This document shows positions 52,779 through 62,641 of a DNA stretch of 64,000 nucleotides, piece by piece. The first letter of the stretch is position 1, and each line of letters opens with the position of its first letter. Made by a program: the position numbers and the translations under genes. The DNA is from Legionella bononiensis. GTDB lineage: Bacteria; Pseudomonadota; Gammaproteobacteria; Legionellales; Legionellaceae. Under the pieces are notes generated by a model that made no database searches, was not told the origin of the DNA, and was given only the letters and a program-made list of their open reading frames with translations. The stretch spans positions 496,001 to 560,000 of the forward strand of contig NZ_JADOBG010000022.1 of NCBI RefSeq assembly GCF_016786215.1. Direction: 5' to 3'.

Positions 52779-53969
52779 ATGAATCTGATTAAAATGAGCG
52801 ATATAGACCTTGCTGGTAAACGGGTTTTAATTCGTGAAGATCTCAATGTGCCGATTAAAGATGGAATGATCACCAGTGACCAAAGGTTGCAAGCAGCACT
52901 ACCCACTTTGAAATCTGCTCTGGATGCAGGTGCTGCGGTGATGGTTCTCTCGCACCTTGGCCGCCCTGAAGAAGGTCGCTTTGAAAAGCGCTTCTCCTTA
53001 GAACCTGTTGCTGATTATTTAAAGCAAAATCTCGACTATCCAGTCCGGTTTGTCAGTGATTATCTGAACGGGATTGACATTAAACCCGGTGAATTAGTCA
53101 TTTGTGAAAATGTACGGTTTAATCCTGGTGAAAAAAGTAGTGATGAACAACTGGCAAAAAAATTAGCCAATCTTTGTGATGTATTTGTTATGGATGCATT
53201 TGGAACTGCGCATAGAGCTCAAGCGTCTACTTATGGTGTAGCAAAATACGCACCAGTGGCTGCTGCAGGCCCATTATTAGTGCGTGAGCTTGAAGCATTG
53301 CAACTGGTACTCAAGAACCCGAAAAAGCCCATTGTGGCTATAGTAGGCGGAGCAAAGGTATCCTCCAAGCTGAGTTTATTGAAACAATTGGTAGGTATGG
53401 TGGATTACCTGATCCCTGGTGGCGGAATAGCGAATACTTTTCTGAAGGCACAGGGTTTTGAAATTGGTGTTTCTTTGTATGAGCCAGACCTACTGGATGA
53501 AGCACGCCTGATTCTCAAACTTGCTGAAGAAAAAGGATGTAAAATTCCTCTGCCTAACGATGTAGTGGTTGGCAAAACATTCAGTGAAAACTGCCCTGCC
53601 TTTAATAAAACACTGGCTAATGTGGCTACAGATGACATGATACTGGATATTGGTCCAATGACGGTCAGTGATTATGTCGATATTATTGATGAAGCAAAAA
53701 CCATCATCTGGAATGGACCCGTTGGTGTGTTTGAGTTTGCCCAGTTTGCATATGGAACCCGGGCCCTTGCGATTGCCATTGCAGAAAGTGATGCGTTTTC
53801 CATAGCGGGAGGTGGCGACACTTTGGCCGCAGTGGATCTTTATGATTTGAATAATCAAATTTCTTATATCTCCACCGGAGGTGGAGCATTTCTTGAATGT
53901 CTGGAAGGGAAAACCCTGCCAGCAGTAGCCATTTTGCAGGAGCGGGCTAAAGATGTTAAGACGAACTAA
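52779..53969 (+). CDS. pgk: Phosphoglycerate kinase
   Basis: 396 residues with [13 protein letters not shown], the LSHLGRP signature, [23 protein letters not shown] and the nucleotide-site end GGGDTLAAV...[11 protein letters not shown]. It makes ATP and 3-phosphoglycerate. AAGGA precedes the ATG; pyk starts inside its last 17 bp, so translation of the two is coupled. Confidence 0.97.
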   Translation: MNLIKMSDIDLAGKRVLIREDLNVPIKDGMITSDQRLQAALPTLKSALDAGAAVMVLSHLGRPEEGRFEKRFSLEPVADYLKQNLDYPVRFVSDYLNGIDIKPGELVICENVRFNPGEKSSDEQLAKKLANLCDVFVMDAFGTAHRAQASTYGVAKYAPVAAAGPLLVRELEALQLVLKNPKKPIVAIVGGAKVSSKLSLLKQLVGMVDYLIPGGGIANTFLKAQGFEIGVSLYEPDLLDEARLILKLAEEKGCKIPLPNDVVVGKTFSENCPAFNKTLANVATDDMILDIGPMTVSDYVDIIDEAKTIIWNGPVGVFEFAQFAYGTRALAIAIAESDAFSIAGGGDTLAAVDLYDLNNQISYISTGGGAFLECLEGKTLPAVAILQERAKDVKTN

Positions 53970-55380
53970 AATAGTAGCAACCCTTGGTCCAGCCAGTAAA
54001 GATCCCGTCACCTTGCGCGCAATGCTTGGTGCCGGGGTCGATGTGGTTCGAATTAATTTTTCGCATGCTGATGCCTCAGCCATACAGCTTATTGCTCTCG
54101 TGCGAGAAATTGCCCGGGAAATGAATCATCCCGTGGCCATTATGGCAGATTTACAGGGTCCTAAAATTCGAATTGGACGTTTCAAAGATAAGTCCATTAC
54201 TTTGGTTGATGGCCAGAATTTTATTCTGGATTGTCAGTCCAAAGGAGAATTGGGTGATCTGCAGGGAGTTTCAGTTGCCTATCCGAATCTGGCAGATGAA
54301 CTGGATGCAGGCGATCATTTATTACTGAATGACGGCTTGATTGAATTGGAAGTGACCGACATTGCTGGCTCAAAAATCCATTGCCACGTCATAGAAGGCG
54401 GCGTACTCACCGATTTGAAAGGATTAAACAGAAAAGGTGGTGGACTTGCTGCAAGAACCTTGACAGAGAAAGACGTCAACGATTTACGCACGGCAATTCA
54501 GGCTGAGGTAGACTATATTAGTTTATCCTTTGTAAAAGATGCTCAGGATATTCGCAATGCCAGGGCATTAATGACCGAATTTGGCGCTAAAGTTACGCCT
54601 ATAATTGCCAAGATTGAACGAACTGAAGCTCTGGATCATTTAACTGACATTATCCAGGAAGCAGATGCCATTATGGTAGCCAGAGGCGACCTGGGAGTAG
54701 AAGTTGGCGCAGCTGAAGTTCCAGCCATCCAAAAACACATTATTGAACAAACCCGTCTTTTGGATAAAGTGGTAATCACCGCAACTCAAATGATGGAATC
54801 AATGATAACCAATCCTCAGCCTACCCGCGCTGAAGTATCCGATGTAGCCAATGCCATATTGGATGGAACAGATGCCGTCATGCTCTCTGCCGAGACTGCA
54901 AGTGGACAATTTCCTATAAAAGTAATTACTATGGTCAATAAAATTTGCTTAAGCGCTGAAAAGCACGCCAGCTTTTTTTATCATGCAGATCCCGAGTCAT
55001 GTCATTATCAACGCGCTGACCAGGCCATTGCAATGGCAACCATGCACGCGGCTAATCACTTTCCGATCCAGGCAATCATTACTCTGACAGAATCCGGTGA
55101 TACGGCACTATGGATATCCAGACAACACAGTACCGTCCCTATTATCGCAGTATCTGCCAATAAGCGAACCGTAGGACGCTTATGTTTGGTTAATAATGTA
55201 TATCCCATTTATCTTGATTATCATAATCTGGATCATCAAAACCTGAATCAACAAATTATTCAGGAGTTAGTCAAAACACAACTCATTGATAAAAATGGCT
55301 ATGTTTTATTAACCCGAGGCAGAACTATTGGAACGCCTGGGGGAACCAATTGTATGGAACTAATTTCGGTTGAAGTTTAA
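53953..55380 (+). CDS. pyk: Pyruvate kinase
   Basis: 475 residues: [30 protein letters not shown], the active-site stretch [14 protein letters not shown] with [11 protein letters not shown], and [11 protein letters not shown]. It turns phosphoenolpyruvate and ADP into pyruvate and ATP. It overlaps pgk by 17 bp with GGAG inside pgk, and closes the operon. Confidence 0.97.
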   Translation: MLRRTKIVATLGPASKDPVTLRAMLGAGVDVVRINFSHADASAIQLIALVREIAREMNHPVAIMADLQGPKIRIGRFKDKSITLVDGQNFILDCQSKGELGDLQGVSVAYPNLADELDAGDHLLLNDGLIELEVTDIAGSKIHCHVIEGGVLTDLKGLNRKGGGLAARTLTEKDVNDLRTAIQAEVDYISLSFVKDAQDIRNARALMTEFGAKVTPIIAKIERTEALDHLTDIIQEADAIMVARGDLGVEVGAAEVPAIQKHIIEQTRLLDKVVITATQMMESMITNPQPTRAEVSDVANAILDGTDAVMLSAETASGQFPIKVITMVNKICLSAEKHASFFYHADPESCHYQRADQAIAMATMHAANHFPIQAIITLTESGDTALWISRQHSTVPIIAVSANKRTVGRLCLVNNVYPIYLDYHNLDHQNLNQQIIQELVKTQLIDKNGYVLLTRGRTIGTPGGTNCMELISVEV

Positions 55381-55440
55381 GCTTTAGTTAATTGAAGATA
55401 ATTCATTGTGAAATCCTCCTTGTATCCCCCGTTTTTCTTA

Positions 55441-55462
55441 TGCGAGATCAGCTGATCTCGCA
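55441..55462. other. Perfect 22-bp palindrome after pyk
   Basis: TGCGAGATCAG at 55441-55451 is followed directly by its exact reverse complement to 55462, with no spacer. It is 60 bp past the pyk stop. Without a T run on either side it is an unusual terminator; a dyad binding site for a regulator of the next gene is possible. Confidence 0.5.
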
Positions 55463-55651
55463 ATAAAGCTCCATAAATGACAGACAACTTTCCTCGTCAT
55501 TCATGACACGTGTGGCTCCTAATAAACATTCTATTTAAAAATTGAAATCACATTTATAGATCTAAATGTAACAACTCTACTTAGAGTAAAATTTGAGCAA
55601 ATCAAATTGTATTGGCTATACTGAAAATAATAGCTACCAAAAGAAGTCATT

Positions 55652-56749
55652 ATGGGAAATACCATTGAAGAATCCTCTCCTCTTTACAAATATCAGGAGA
55701 AATCAGCCTGGTTAGGAGTGAGTGAGAAACAATATAAAAAAATCGCGGAAGAATTAATTTCTCTTAAGAAAAAACAACCAGAGGCAGTAACTGAATTTTT
55801 AAAAAATGTCAGTGCTTTTGATTATGTCAATTTATGTGATGCAAAAAAAGATAAAGATGGAAATTTTATGAGTGAGACCCTATTCTTGCTAGATAAGGAT
55901 ACTCAAAACAAATATATAAAAGCATTAGATTCATCAAAACATGGTACCTATAACATATTGGCTCGCATCCTTAATTTTATATCAATTAACTTCATCCATT
56001 TTTCCCAAACAGCCTTTGCCAAAAAAACAAATTTACTGGATCCCACTGGAGAATGTATGGGATTAACGGGTACCTGGCTGGTTACTGATAAGTTCCACAA
56101 TAATTTACGCCAGGAGGTAAACACTGGCGTAGACTACAGTGAGATGCCCATGGTACGCCAGATCGCGTTTCTGCAAAGAAATGCAGAAGTAAATGATAGA
56201 CATAACGCGGCATTTAAAGATAAAAAAGAACCCTATGATAAGGAAGGAAAATCAAAGATAACTCAAAATATTGTTAACGATATTGTTAAAGGTATGAAAG
56301 ATGAACCCCCAAAAGATCGCATCCAATTCTTTATGAAGGATCTGGAACAAGGTTCTGGCCATACAACCGGCATGAGAATTACACATCTGGAGGGTGGGCA
56401 GTTCAAACTGACTTACTACGATCCTAATTTTGGTGAAAAACGCTCCAGCGCCTTTAGTAATGATGAGGATGGATGTTTGAAAGCAGCACAGTTCATAGAG
56501 AACGCCTTGAACTTTACTGAAACTCTATCGATGAAAACAAAAAATGTAGTTCATGTATCTTATAATATTGCATCCAGAGCTGAATTAAAAAAAGATTACG
56601 ATAAAGACGCAAACCCTGGACCCGCAGATTGTAAAAAGCACGCTGAATCAATTAAAAAAGAATTACTCGATATGAAACATGCTCAGAAAGAGTCAAAAGA
56701 TCTTGATAAGACAGAGGCTGCTTCCGATTCAGCTGCTCCTCGAGTTTAA
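55652..56749 (+). CDS. Effector candidate with Cys-His-Asp protease-like core
   Basis: 365 residues, no signal peptide. C135 in PTGECMGLTGTWLV, H237 in GSGHTTGMRI and D257 in LTYYDPNFGEK reproduce the order Cys ... His ... Asp-Pro-Asn seen in the 34942 protein and in YopT-type thiol peptidases, though overall similarity between the two is low. The C-terminal ~40 residues are Lys/Glu/Asp/Ser-rich, in line with a Dot/Icm translocation signal. Not assigned to a named effector. Stands alone between pyk and the FG-GAP gene. Confidence 0.72.
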   Translation: MGNTIEESSPLYKYQEKSAWLGVSEKQYKKIAEELISLKKKQPEAVTEFLKNVSAFDYVNLCDAKKDKDGNFMSETLFLLDKDTQNKYIKALDSSKHGTYNILARILNFISINFIHFSQTAFAKKTNLLDPTGECMGLTGTWLVTDKFHNNLRQEVNTGVDYSEMPMVRQIAFLQRNAEVNDRHNAAFKDKKEPYDKEGKSKITQNIVNDIVKGMKDEPPKDRIQFFMKDLEQGSGHTTGMRITHLEGGQFKLTYYDPNFGEKRSSAFSNDEDGCLKAAQFIENALNFTETLSMKTKNVVHVSYNIASRAELKKDYDKDANPGPADCKKHAESIKKELLDMKHAQKESKDLDKTEAASDSAAPRV

Positions 56750-56959
56750 TCCATAACGATTATTTTTTAATTATATCGTTTCAGTTACATTAACAATCAT
56801 AGGGTTATGAATGAATTATGGGATATCATGAATTCCTAATTAAAACGATAAAATCCTTTTCATTTAACACGCACCTGTCAAAGAAGATTCATGTTTTTGT
56901 ATGGAATTTAGTATTTTTTATACTATATTTTAATAAACGGATTAACACGCGAGTTTATA

Positions 56960-58573
56960 ATGATTAAACAAATATTACTTGGTGTAGTTATTCTAGCGGT
57001 TATCGCTGTGATCATTAGAGTAATCACCTGGCCTACCAATCCCTATCCAGAACAACAAGTCCCAACAGATATTCCTCATTTCAAAACGGCAGATATAGAT
57101 TTTACTCATGAATTCGATTCCAAAAATTCTTTGCCTTTTATGGGCGCCGCACTGTTTGATTTACTAGGAAATGGTGAACAGTACCTTTTTGTCGGAGGTG
57201 GATACAATCAGCAGGATAAACTGTTTGTGTATCGAAAGGGTTCATTTATTGATGTTTCGAAAGAAGCAGGTATTACCAAGCCCAAACAAGATACGACTTA
57301 TGGTGTTGTTGCAGTCGATGCTACGGGTGATGGAAAGCCTGATTTATTTGTCACACGAGACAGCGGCATCTATTTTTATGAAAATAAAAATGGCGTGTTT
57401 ACTATCAAAAAGTTAGATGTCGCCATAGATGAACGATATGCACCTATCTCAATAGCCATAGCAGACCTGCAGAAAAAAGGAACTGTTGATCTTTTTGTAG
57501 CAACCTACGTTAAACCGCCCTACGTTGAAGGGCAATCCATTTTTAACAAAAAAAATTACGGTTCCAAAAGCATGCTTCTAAAAAACAATGGCGATAACAC
57601 GTTTACTGACATTACTAATGAGGCTGGTCTGGATTACATTCATAATACCTTCCAGGGCATGTTCGTCGATTTGGATAATGATAATCAGCTGGATCTGGTT
57701 GTAGCTCATGATACAGGCCAGGTTAGAACCTATAAAAATATGGGAAACCTGAAATTTAAAAACATGCCAAATCCAACATCCGATGTGTACTCCTATCCAA
57801 TGGGAATTGCAGTCGGTGACTACAACAAAGATGGGAAACCCGATCTGTTTTTTAGCAATATAGGGCCCTTTTATTGGTGGAATTTCGGATCTGCCCCACC
57901 CAATTTTATTGTCCGCGGGGACTTAACCAAAGACCAGACCTTGTTACGTGAGAATATATTTTTGCAAAATAATGGTAACTTCCAGTTCGAAGACGTGGCA
58001 AAAAAAACTAAAACAGCAAATTATGAATTTGGCTGGGGCGTTTTATTCCAGGATTTTACTAATGAAGGCTATCAGGATTTGGTTATTGCACAAAACTACA
58101 TTTCCTTCCCTCTGCATAAACTCTTTCGTTTGCCAGGCCGTTTACTAAAAGAACTTCCTGACTTTACCTATGTATCAGTGGAAAAACAGTCTAATGCAGA
58201 AGATCCATTCTACAGCATATCTCCCTTAAGTACTGATTTAACTGGTAATGGATATCCCGATTTAATCTATACCAATCTGAATGGTCCTTTAAAAGTATTT
58301 ATTAATCAAGGGGATAAAAATAATTATTTAAAAGTTATTATGCCTTATAAACCTGAGGCATTAGGTGCTGTATTAACATTAAAACTGGCAAATGGTGAAA
58401 CTCTGACCCGATTTTTTGTACCAACCCAAGGTCTTTGTGCCTATCAAGGAAATCAAATCGTATTTGGTTTAGGCAAAGTAGATAACATTGTTTCTCTGTC
58501 CATACATTACATGAATGGAACGGATAAACAATTTGATAAACCTGAAATAAATACAACCCTGATAGTTAATTAG
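56960..58573 (+). CDS. Membrane-anchored FG-GAP/VCBS repeat protein with ASPIC-like end
   Basis: 537 residues. One N-terminal membrane helix (about 5-25) acts as anchor or uncleaved signal. The body repeats a calcium-binding-like propeller motif (DATGDGKPDLFV, DLDNDNQLDLVVAHD, DYNKDGKPDLFFSN, DLTGNGYPDLIYTN). The final ~90 residues (NNYLKVIM, GAVLTLKLANGETLTRF, VFGLGKVDNIVSLSIHYMNG) resemble the ASPIC/UnbV region of CRTAC1-type proteins. Probably an extracytoplasmic binding protein; ligand unknown. Confidence 0.82.
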   Translation: MIKQILLGVVILAVIAVIIRVITWPTNPYPEQQVPTDIPHFKTADIDFTHEFDSKNSLPFMGAALFDLLGNGEQYLFVGGGYNQQDKLFVYRKGSFIDVSKEAGITKPKQDTTYGVVAVDATGDGKPDLFVTRDSGIYFYENKNGVFTIKKLDVAIDERYAPISIAIADLQKKGTVDLFVATYVKPPYVEGQSIFNKKNYGSKSMLLKNNGDNTFTDITNEAGLDYIHNTFQGMFVDLDNDNQLDLVVAHDTGQVRTYKNMGNLKFKNMPNPTSDVYSYPMGIAVGDYNKDGKPDLFFSNIGPFYWWNFGSAPPNFIVRGDLTKDQTLLRENIFLQNNGNFQFEDVAKKTKTANYEFGWGVLFQDFTNEGYQDLVIAQNYISFPLHKLFRLPGRLLKELPDFTYVSVEKQSNAEDPFYSISPLSTDLTGNGYPDLIYTNLNGPLKVFINQGDKNNYLKVIMPYKPEALGAVLTLKLANGETLTRFFVPTQGLCAYQGNQIVFGLGKVDNIVSLSIHYMNGTDKQFDKPEINTTLIVN

Positions 58574-58591
58574 AATGTGTTAACAACTCGA

Positions 58592-58628
58592 TTTAGACGT
58601 CCCGTGGACAAGACACAGGACGTCTAAA
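58592..58628. terminator. 11-bp hairpin between convergent genes
   Basis: TTTAGACGTCC (58592-58602) and GGACGTCTAAA (58618-58628) pair perfectly around a 15-base loop containing GTGGACAAG, close to the hairpin at 1998-2026 (GCGGACAAG in the same place). Placed between convergent genes, it can stop transcription in both directions. The A/T ends act as tracts on each strand. Confidence 0.6.
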
Positions 58629-58704
58629 CTATTGATGCGTGCCATTTTTGACTTCTGAATAATCAAATTTATTTGGTGCATTTAAATCCTTCCGCACTCG
58701 GGAA

Positions 58705-59364
58705 TCATTCATTTACTTTTTTTAATTTCAGGGCAATGCATGTAGATATTGAAAAAAATACAGCATAGGCCACATTCATAGCTATAGGCATAATGAATTT
58801 ACCGACCATTGGCAGCAGAAGATAAATGGAAAAAACTGCTAATAAAAGAAAAAATGGATTCAAGAAACTCATCCATACTGGATAATTGGTTTTACCTTTT
58901 AGAACCAAATAAAAAAAACCTAAAGACAACAACAAAGTAGTAAGACGGATAATCTGCAATAAGGTTTCATCATAAAACTGATAAGAACTGATGAGGAGAT
59001 TTACATTAGCGGCATCACTATTTAATTGCACAATAGACGCGATCATCGACCGTGAACCGATCCAGACTATCCCCATAATAAAACCATATCCGCCCAAAAT
59101 AGCTATAGCTGCAGGAAGTTTACCACCAGCGGGTTCGAGCATTTTATACATATGCCAAAATCCAATTAAATAGAGCGGAGCAGATAATACGGCAATGAAG
59201 TGCCCAAAACTCAATCTTTGCGTGGAGATATGCATCATAAATTGGTAAGGGATATCAGAACCATAACCTTCAGAAGTGTAATGCAGGAGAAACTCGCCGG
59301 TTCCAACCAACAGTGCGGCCACTAATCCGACTAATCCAGAAAGAACTATTTTATCGTTTGTCAT
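58705..59364 (-). CDS. Six-span membrane protein of unknown function
   Basis: The ATG at 59364 has AGGG 8 bases upstream; an in-frame ATG at 59373 lies inside that site. About 219 residues with six hydrophobic helices spread over the whole length and a short Lys-rich end. The pattern recalls DUF6796-type proteins, without certainty. Function unknown. Confidence 0.7.
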   Translation of the reverse strand: MTNDKIVLSGLVGLVAALLVGTGEFLLHYTSEGYGSDIPYQFMMHISTQRLSFGHFIAVLSAPLYLIGFWHMYKMLEPAGGKLPAAIAILGGYGFIMGIVWIGSRSMIASIVQLNSDAANVNLLISSYQFYDETLLQIIRLTTLLLSLGFFYLVLKGKTNYPVWMSFLNPFFLLLAVFSIYLLLPMVGKFIMPIAMNVAYAVFFSISTCIALKLKKVNE

Positions 59365-59421
59365 ATCTACCATCCCTGGTTACCAAAATTAATTTGCTTT
59401 AACTACCGGTCTTTAATTTAA

Positions 59422-60489
59422 TTACTCATCTTTTAAAATCATAATATAAGCTTCAACGTAATCTGGCAAATGTTGAGTCTCTTGATAAAAAGCTTCTTTA
59501 CCCGGATAACTTCCTGCAAGATAATCAACTTGATATAAATTATCAGCAAATGCGCCGCCTGTATCTGCCATTATCCCTGCTCTTGAGATTAACTGACCAG
59601 ACTTTTCACGATACTGAACCATTAATACTTTACCCAGACCAAATTGCTTCAAGTCAGCAGCAAAGGTTACTTTGGGATTGACGGTAATTTTATGATCAGC
59701 GTCTTTACCATAACCTTTGATCCCATCGACCTGCTTAAAATACCAATAACGTTCTTGAAGATAAGGCGCTTTAGTCCGATCATAAGCAATGTTATTAGTT
59801 CTGTGGACATTAAAAATGTTCGTTTTATTATTGCCAAAATCAGCCACGACAGTACCTTGTAACAAAGCAGCCTCCAAATCCTCGCGGCTTAAATAGGCCA
59901 ATACCGGCACGGGCTTGTTTTTAAGTGCGCCGGCCAATATAGCCTGTTTTCCATACTTCAAGCGAATTATTCCAGGCTTCAAATCTGCTTCTTCAAGTGT
60001 TAAACCTTGTTCATCTGCCGGCAACCCATAAAGAGCATAAGGCATTCTGGATGTTTTCATTGAACTGGCCTTAGCTAAATGAACATAATATTTGGTCATT
60101 AAGATGCGATCATTGGGCAGATTTTTTAATAAGGGTTTATTGGATGACAATTGTTTCGCCTGATTTTTATCGGGATACCAACGGATAAAATCGAAATGTT
60201 GCTTAACAAAAGCAGGATCATTTAATCGTTCCTGATTTCGGCAAATAAATTCCAGAGTCGCTTTTACTCGAGTCAATGAAATGGTGACTGCCTTACCGCC
60301 ATGAATCACTTGCGGATCATAACTCGAACCTTTATTCAAATAAGCTAAGGTTTGTTTGGCAGTAGCACATAATTCAGCCCCTTTAAAATCATAAGTACCG
60401 TTAAACAACGGGGCTGATTGAACAAAATGCGGCGCAGCGAAGGTTGATTGAACGAATAGTAAACTTAGCCATAAAGTTCGTATATTCAT
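59422..60489 (-). CDS. MltA-like lytic transglycosylase (3D domain)
   Basis: 355 residues with a signal peptide (about 1-18, ending STFA). The MltA barrel is visible around 130-250 (ILMTKYYVHLAKAS, RMPYALYGLP, then PVLAYLSREDLEAA), and the 3D domain near the end has GIMADTGGAFADNLYQVDYL, where Asp in ADTGGA corresponds to the MltA catalytic Asp. MltA enzymes cut peptidoglycan in the envelope. Lipobox not seen, so probably periplasmic, not lipid-anchored. The ATG follows the rocC stop directly (TAAATG), one operon. Confidence 0.8.
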   Translation of the reverse strand: MNIRTLWLSLLFVQSTFAAPHFVQSAPLFNGTYDFKGAELCATAKQTLAYLNKGSSYDPQVIHGGKAVTISLTRVKATLEFICRNQERLNDPAFVKQHFDFIRWYPDKNQAKQLSSNKPLLKNLPNDRILMTKYYVHLAKASSMKTSRMPYALYGLPADEQGLTLEEADLKPGIIRLKYGKQAILAGALKNKPVPVLAYLSREDLEAALLQGTVVADFGNNKTNIFNVHRTNNIAYDRTKAPYLQERYWYFKQVDGIKGYGKDADHKITVNPKVTFAADLKQFGLGKVLMVQYREKSGQLISRAGIMADTGGAFADNLYQVDYLAGSYPGKEAFYQETQHLPDYVEAYIMILKDE

Positions 60490-61185
60490 TTATTCGGCTG
60501 TCTCCTTTTTTTCCTCGGCATTGCGGGATAAGCCCAGTTTTTCCTTAAGACGAGCCACTGCATCGGGATCATACTGTCTTGTGGTTTTGTGTTTCACCAC
60601 TACAGCAGCTGTTCTGACCGGTTGGGTCGTTGCATGTTGCGTACTGTAGGCTGGAGCTCTGACAGGATAGGTTGGCAAATAATCTTCACTGGAGGCTGTT
60701 GCTACCGGATTCGCTGGTTTATTATATCCATTTGTCTGTTGATGAGTCGCACTGACAGGTTGTGAAGATGATTTAGCGGCCACAAGTTTTCGCGCATTTC
60801 TTACGCTTTTTTCTACTCGTTTCTTTATTTTGGCTGCCGCATGTTCAGACTCCTCTTCAGAAACATCACTGACTGTATTCCCATTCAAGTCAATTCGTTT
60901 TTCACGAGCTTTCAGGCAAGCCAGGTAGTCAAGACGACGAGTAAATACCACAACCGCTTCTCTTAGTTTACTTTTAGAAATACCAGCCTCAGCAGCTTTA
61001 TCAGCATACTGTAAAATGTCATCCATTATGCCTGTTTTCAAAGGACGAATTCGTAACGAATTATCAAATGCACTGGGAAAATTAGCAGCCAGCCAAATCA
61101 ATGCTTCAGATCGAGCTCGTTTGGATTGATTTTTCTGGGATTTATTGATTACAGCGGTGCGTGGATGCAGCTCCTGTTTTCTCAT
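60490..61185 (-). CDS. rocC: ProQ/FinO-domain RNA chaperone, RocC-like
   Basis: 231 residues. The ProQ/FinO domain covers about 20-110 (ARSEALIWLAANFPSAFDNSLRIRPLKTGIMDDIL, SKLREAVVVFTRRLDYLACLKAREKRIDLNG). A basic and low-complexity C-terminal half follows. In L. pneumophila RocC is the ProQ/FinO protein that, with the sRNA RocR, represses competence genes. The length, the domain-plus-basic-tail layout and the nearby tkt-gap-pgk-pyk locus support orthology; other ProQ-type proteins also exist in Legionella. Cotranscribed with the mltA-like gene. Confidence 0.75.
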   Translation of the reverse strand: MRKQELHPRTAVINKSQKNQSKRARSEALIWLAANFPSAFDNSLRIRPLKTGIMDDILQYADKAAEAGISKSKLREAVVVFTRRLDYLACLKAREKRIDLNGNTVSDVSEEESEHAAAKIKKRVEKSVRNARKLVAAKSSSQPVSATHQQTNGYNKPANPVATASSEDYLPTYPVRAPAYSTQHATTQPVRTAAVVVKHKTTRQYDPDAVARLKEKLGLSRNAEEKKETAE

Positions 61186-61484
61186 TATGGTACCTTTGTT
61201 GTAGAAAGTATTATAGGATGAAAATAACTCAAGTTATTTGATTGGATAAAGTCTATTGACCGTGCATTGTTGGTTTTCATGTCCGAAATTAGAAAATGGA
61301 ATAATACGGTTATTCGCTTTAGAAATGAGCGCACAATGTACAATGTTTAACGGTTGTTTGCAAGTACTATGGAGCAATTCAGGGTACTAAAATCAAGACT
61401 TAAAGACTTCTTAATTTGTATCCGATTAGAAATATGCATTAAGATAAGCCTATAATTAATAATTTAACAAATGGTGGATTCATA

Positions 61485-61679
61485 ATGAAACGAATAATTA
61501 TGTCAATTCTTGCGATTTTATTTCCGTGGCTAGTCCTCCTGATTCGTGATAATCCAGGTGGTGCTATTGTCGCGTTAATCATGCAGGCTACGGTCATAGG
61601 ATGGCCCTTTGCAACAATTTGGGCCTGGCGTACAGTTCATCCAGCAAAATTAGCGTCCAAAGATGAAGTAGAAGAATAA
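61485..61679 (+). CDS. Small two-helix membrane protein, YqaE/Pmp3-like
   Basis: 64 residues with two hydrophobic helices (about 4-24 and 30-50) separated by RDNPGG and a polar Glu-rich end. LAILFPWLVLL...GG...GWPFATIWAW resembles the YqaE/Pmp3 pattern (LPPLGV...GxIHA) but not exactly. Such proteins affect membrane potential under stress. It is 46 bp before dapB and may share its transcript. Confidence 0.6.
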   Translation: MKRIIMSILAILFPWLVLLIRDNPGGAIVALIMQATVIGWPFATIWAWRTVHPAKLASKDEVEE

Positions 61680-61725
61680 ACTATTGCGGATTTTTAGTGT
61701 TTCAAGCAGACCAATTGGAGAAATA

Positions 61726-62457
61726 ATGTTGACTCGTGTTATTGTTAATGGAGCGAAAGGTAAAATGGGCTCCCTTGCCTGTGAAACGCTGGCGAATCAT
61801 GATGATTTTGAATTAGTAGCCCAGTTAACAAAACAAGATAATCTGGCTGAAGCCATAACCAGCACTAATGCTCAAATTGTCGTTGACTTAACTCGAGCAG
61901 ATTGCGTCTATGAGAATGCTCTGACCATTATCCAACATGGTGCCTGTCCAGTTATTGGTACATCAGGATTAATTACAAACCAAATCAAAGAATTATCTGC
62001 AGAATGTGAGTCTCGACATCTTGGGGGAATAATTGTTCCCAATTTTTCAATTGGCGCAGTGTTAATGATGACGTTTGCAGCCAAAGCTTCTGAATATTTA
62101 TCTGAAGTAGAGATAATAGAAACCCATCATCAACAAAAACTGGATGCTCCATCAGGTACGGCATTAAAAACGGCGGAAATGATAGCCGCAGCAAGAAAAA
62201 ATAAAAAAAACACGCTTGAATTAAAAGAATTAATTCCCGGTGCTCGAGGTGGTTCTCACCATGATATCAATATTCACTCGATACGACTGCCTGGGGTACT
62301 CGCTCGACAGGAAGTGATATTCGGCAACCTTGGAGAAACACTGTCAATTACTCACGACAGTATTGATCGTCGGTGTTTTATGCCAGGGGTTTTGCTTGCG
62401 TGCCAGAAAGTAAGGGGATTAAATACCCTGATTTATGGCCTGGAGCATTTGTTGTAA
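61726..62457 (+). CDS. dapB: 4-hydroxy-tetrahydrodipicolinate reductase
   Basis: The ATG at 61726 has GGAG 7 bases upstream and gives the normal N-terminus MLTRVIVNGAKGKMG; an earlier in-frame start at 61684 adds 14 extra residues. 243 residues, with the NAD(P)-binding GAKGKMG, IIVPNFSIGAV, and the catalytic ETHHQQKLDAPSGTALKTAE. It makes tetrahydrodipicolinate for lysine and diaminopimelate. A large hairpin follows. Confidence 0.95.
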   Translation: MLTRVIVNGAKGKMGSLACETLANHDDFELVAQLTKQDNLAEAITSTNAQIVVDLTRADCVYENALTIIQHGACPVIGTSGLITNQIKELSAECESRHLGGIIVPNFSIGAVLMMTFAAKASEYLSEVEIIETHHQQKLDAPSGTALKTAEMIAAARKNKKNTLELKELIPGARGGSHHDINIHSIRLPGVLARQEVIFGNLGETLSITHDSIDRRCFMPGVLLACQKVRGLNTLIYGLEHLL

Positions 62458-62523
62458 CACGCACACCCCGTGTAAAAAAAGAAGCATTTTTCATTTGGTT
62501 GAAAAGCCGTACCGCCGCCAAGC

Positions 62524-62599
62524 CCTGAACGACCTTCACTTTTTATACTTCATCCTCGCGAAAGCAGCGATGACGTATAAAAAGTGAAGGTCGTTCAGG
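62524..62599. terminator. Large hairpin with 25-bp arms between convergent genes
   Basis: 62524-62548 and 62575-62599 are perfect reverse complements (25 bp) around a 26-base loop that itself has TCATC/GATGA and CGC-GAAA-GC pairing. It lies between dapB and the convergent phosphatase-like gene, so it can end both transcripts. The arm contains T and A runs on both strands. Its length and loop motif suggest a dispersed repeat element rather than a simple terminator. Confidence 0.75.
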
Positions 62600-62641
62600 A
62601 CTTACCTCCGGCTTTTTTATAATATACGTGTACTAAACTTA

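Noticed and set aside
53490..54083. 197-residue antisense frame in pgk/pyk
   Set aside because: Shadow of two confidently identified genes; composition is typical of antisense translation.
55652..55675. N-myristoylation signal (MGN start) on the 365-residue protein
   Set aside because: The sequence continues MGNTIEES without Ser/Thr at position 6, so it does not fit the usual signal well.
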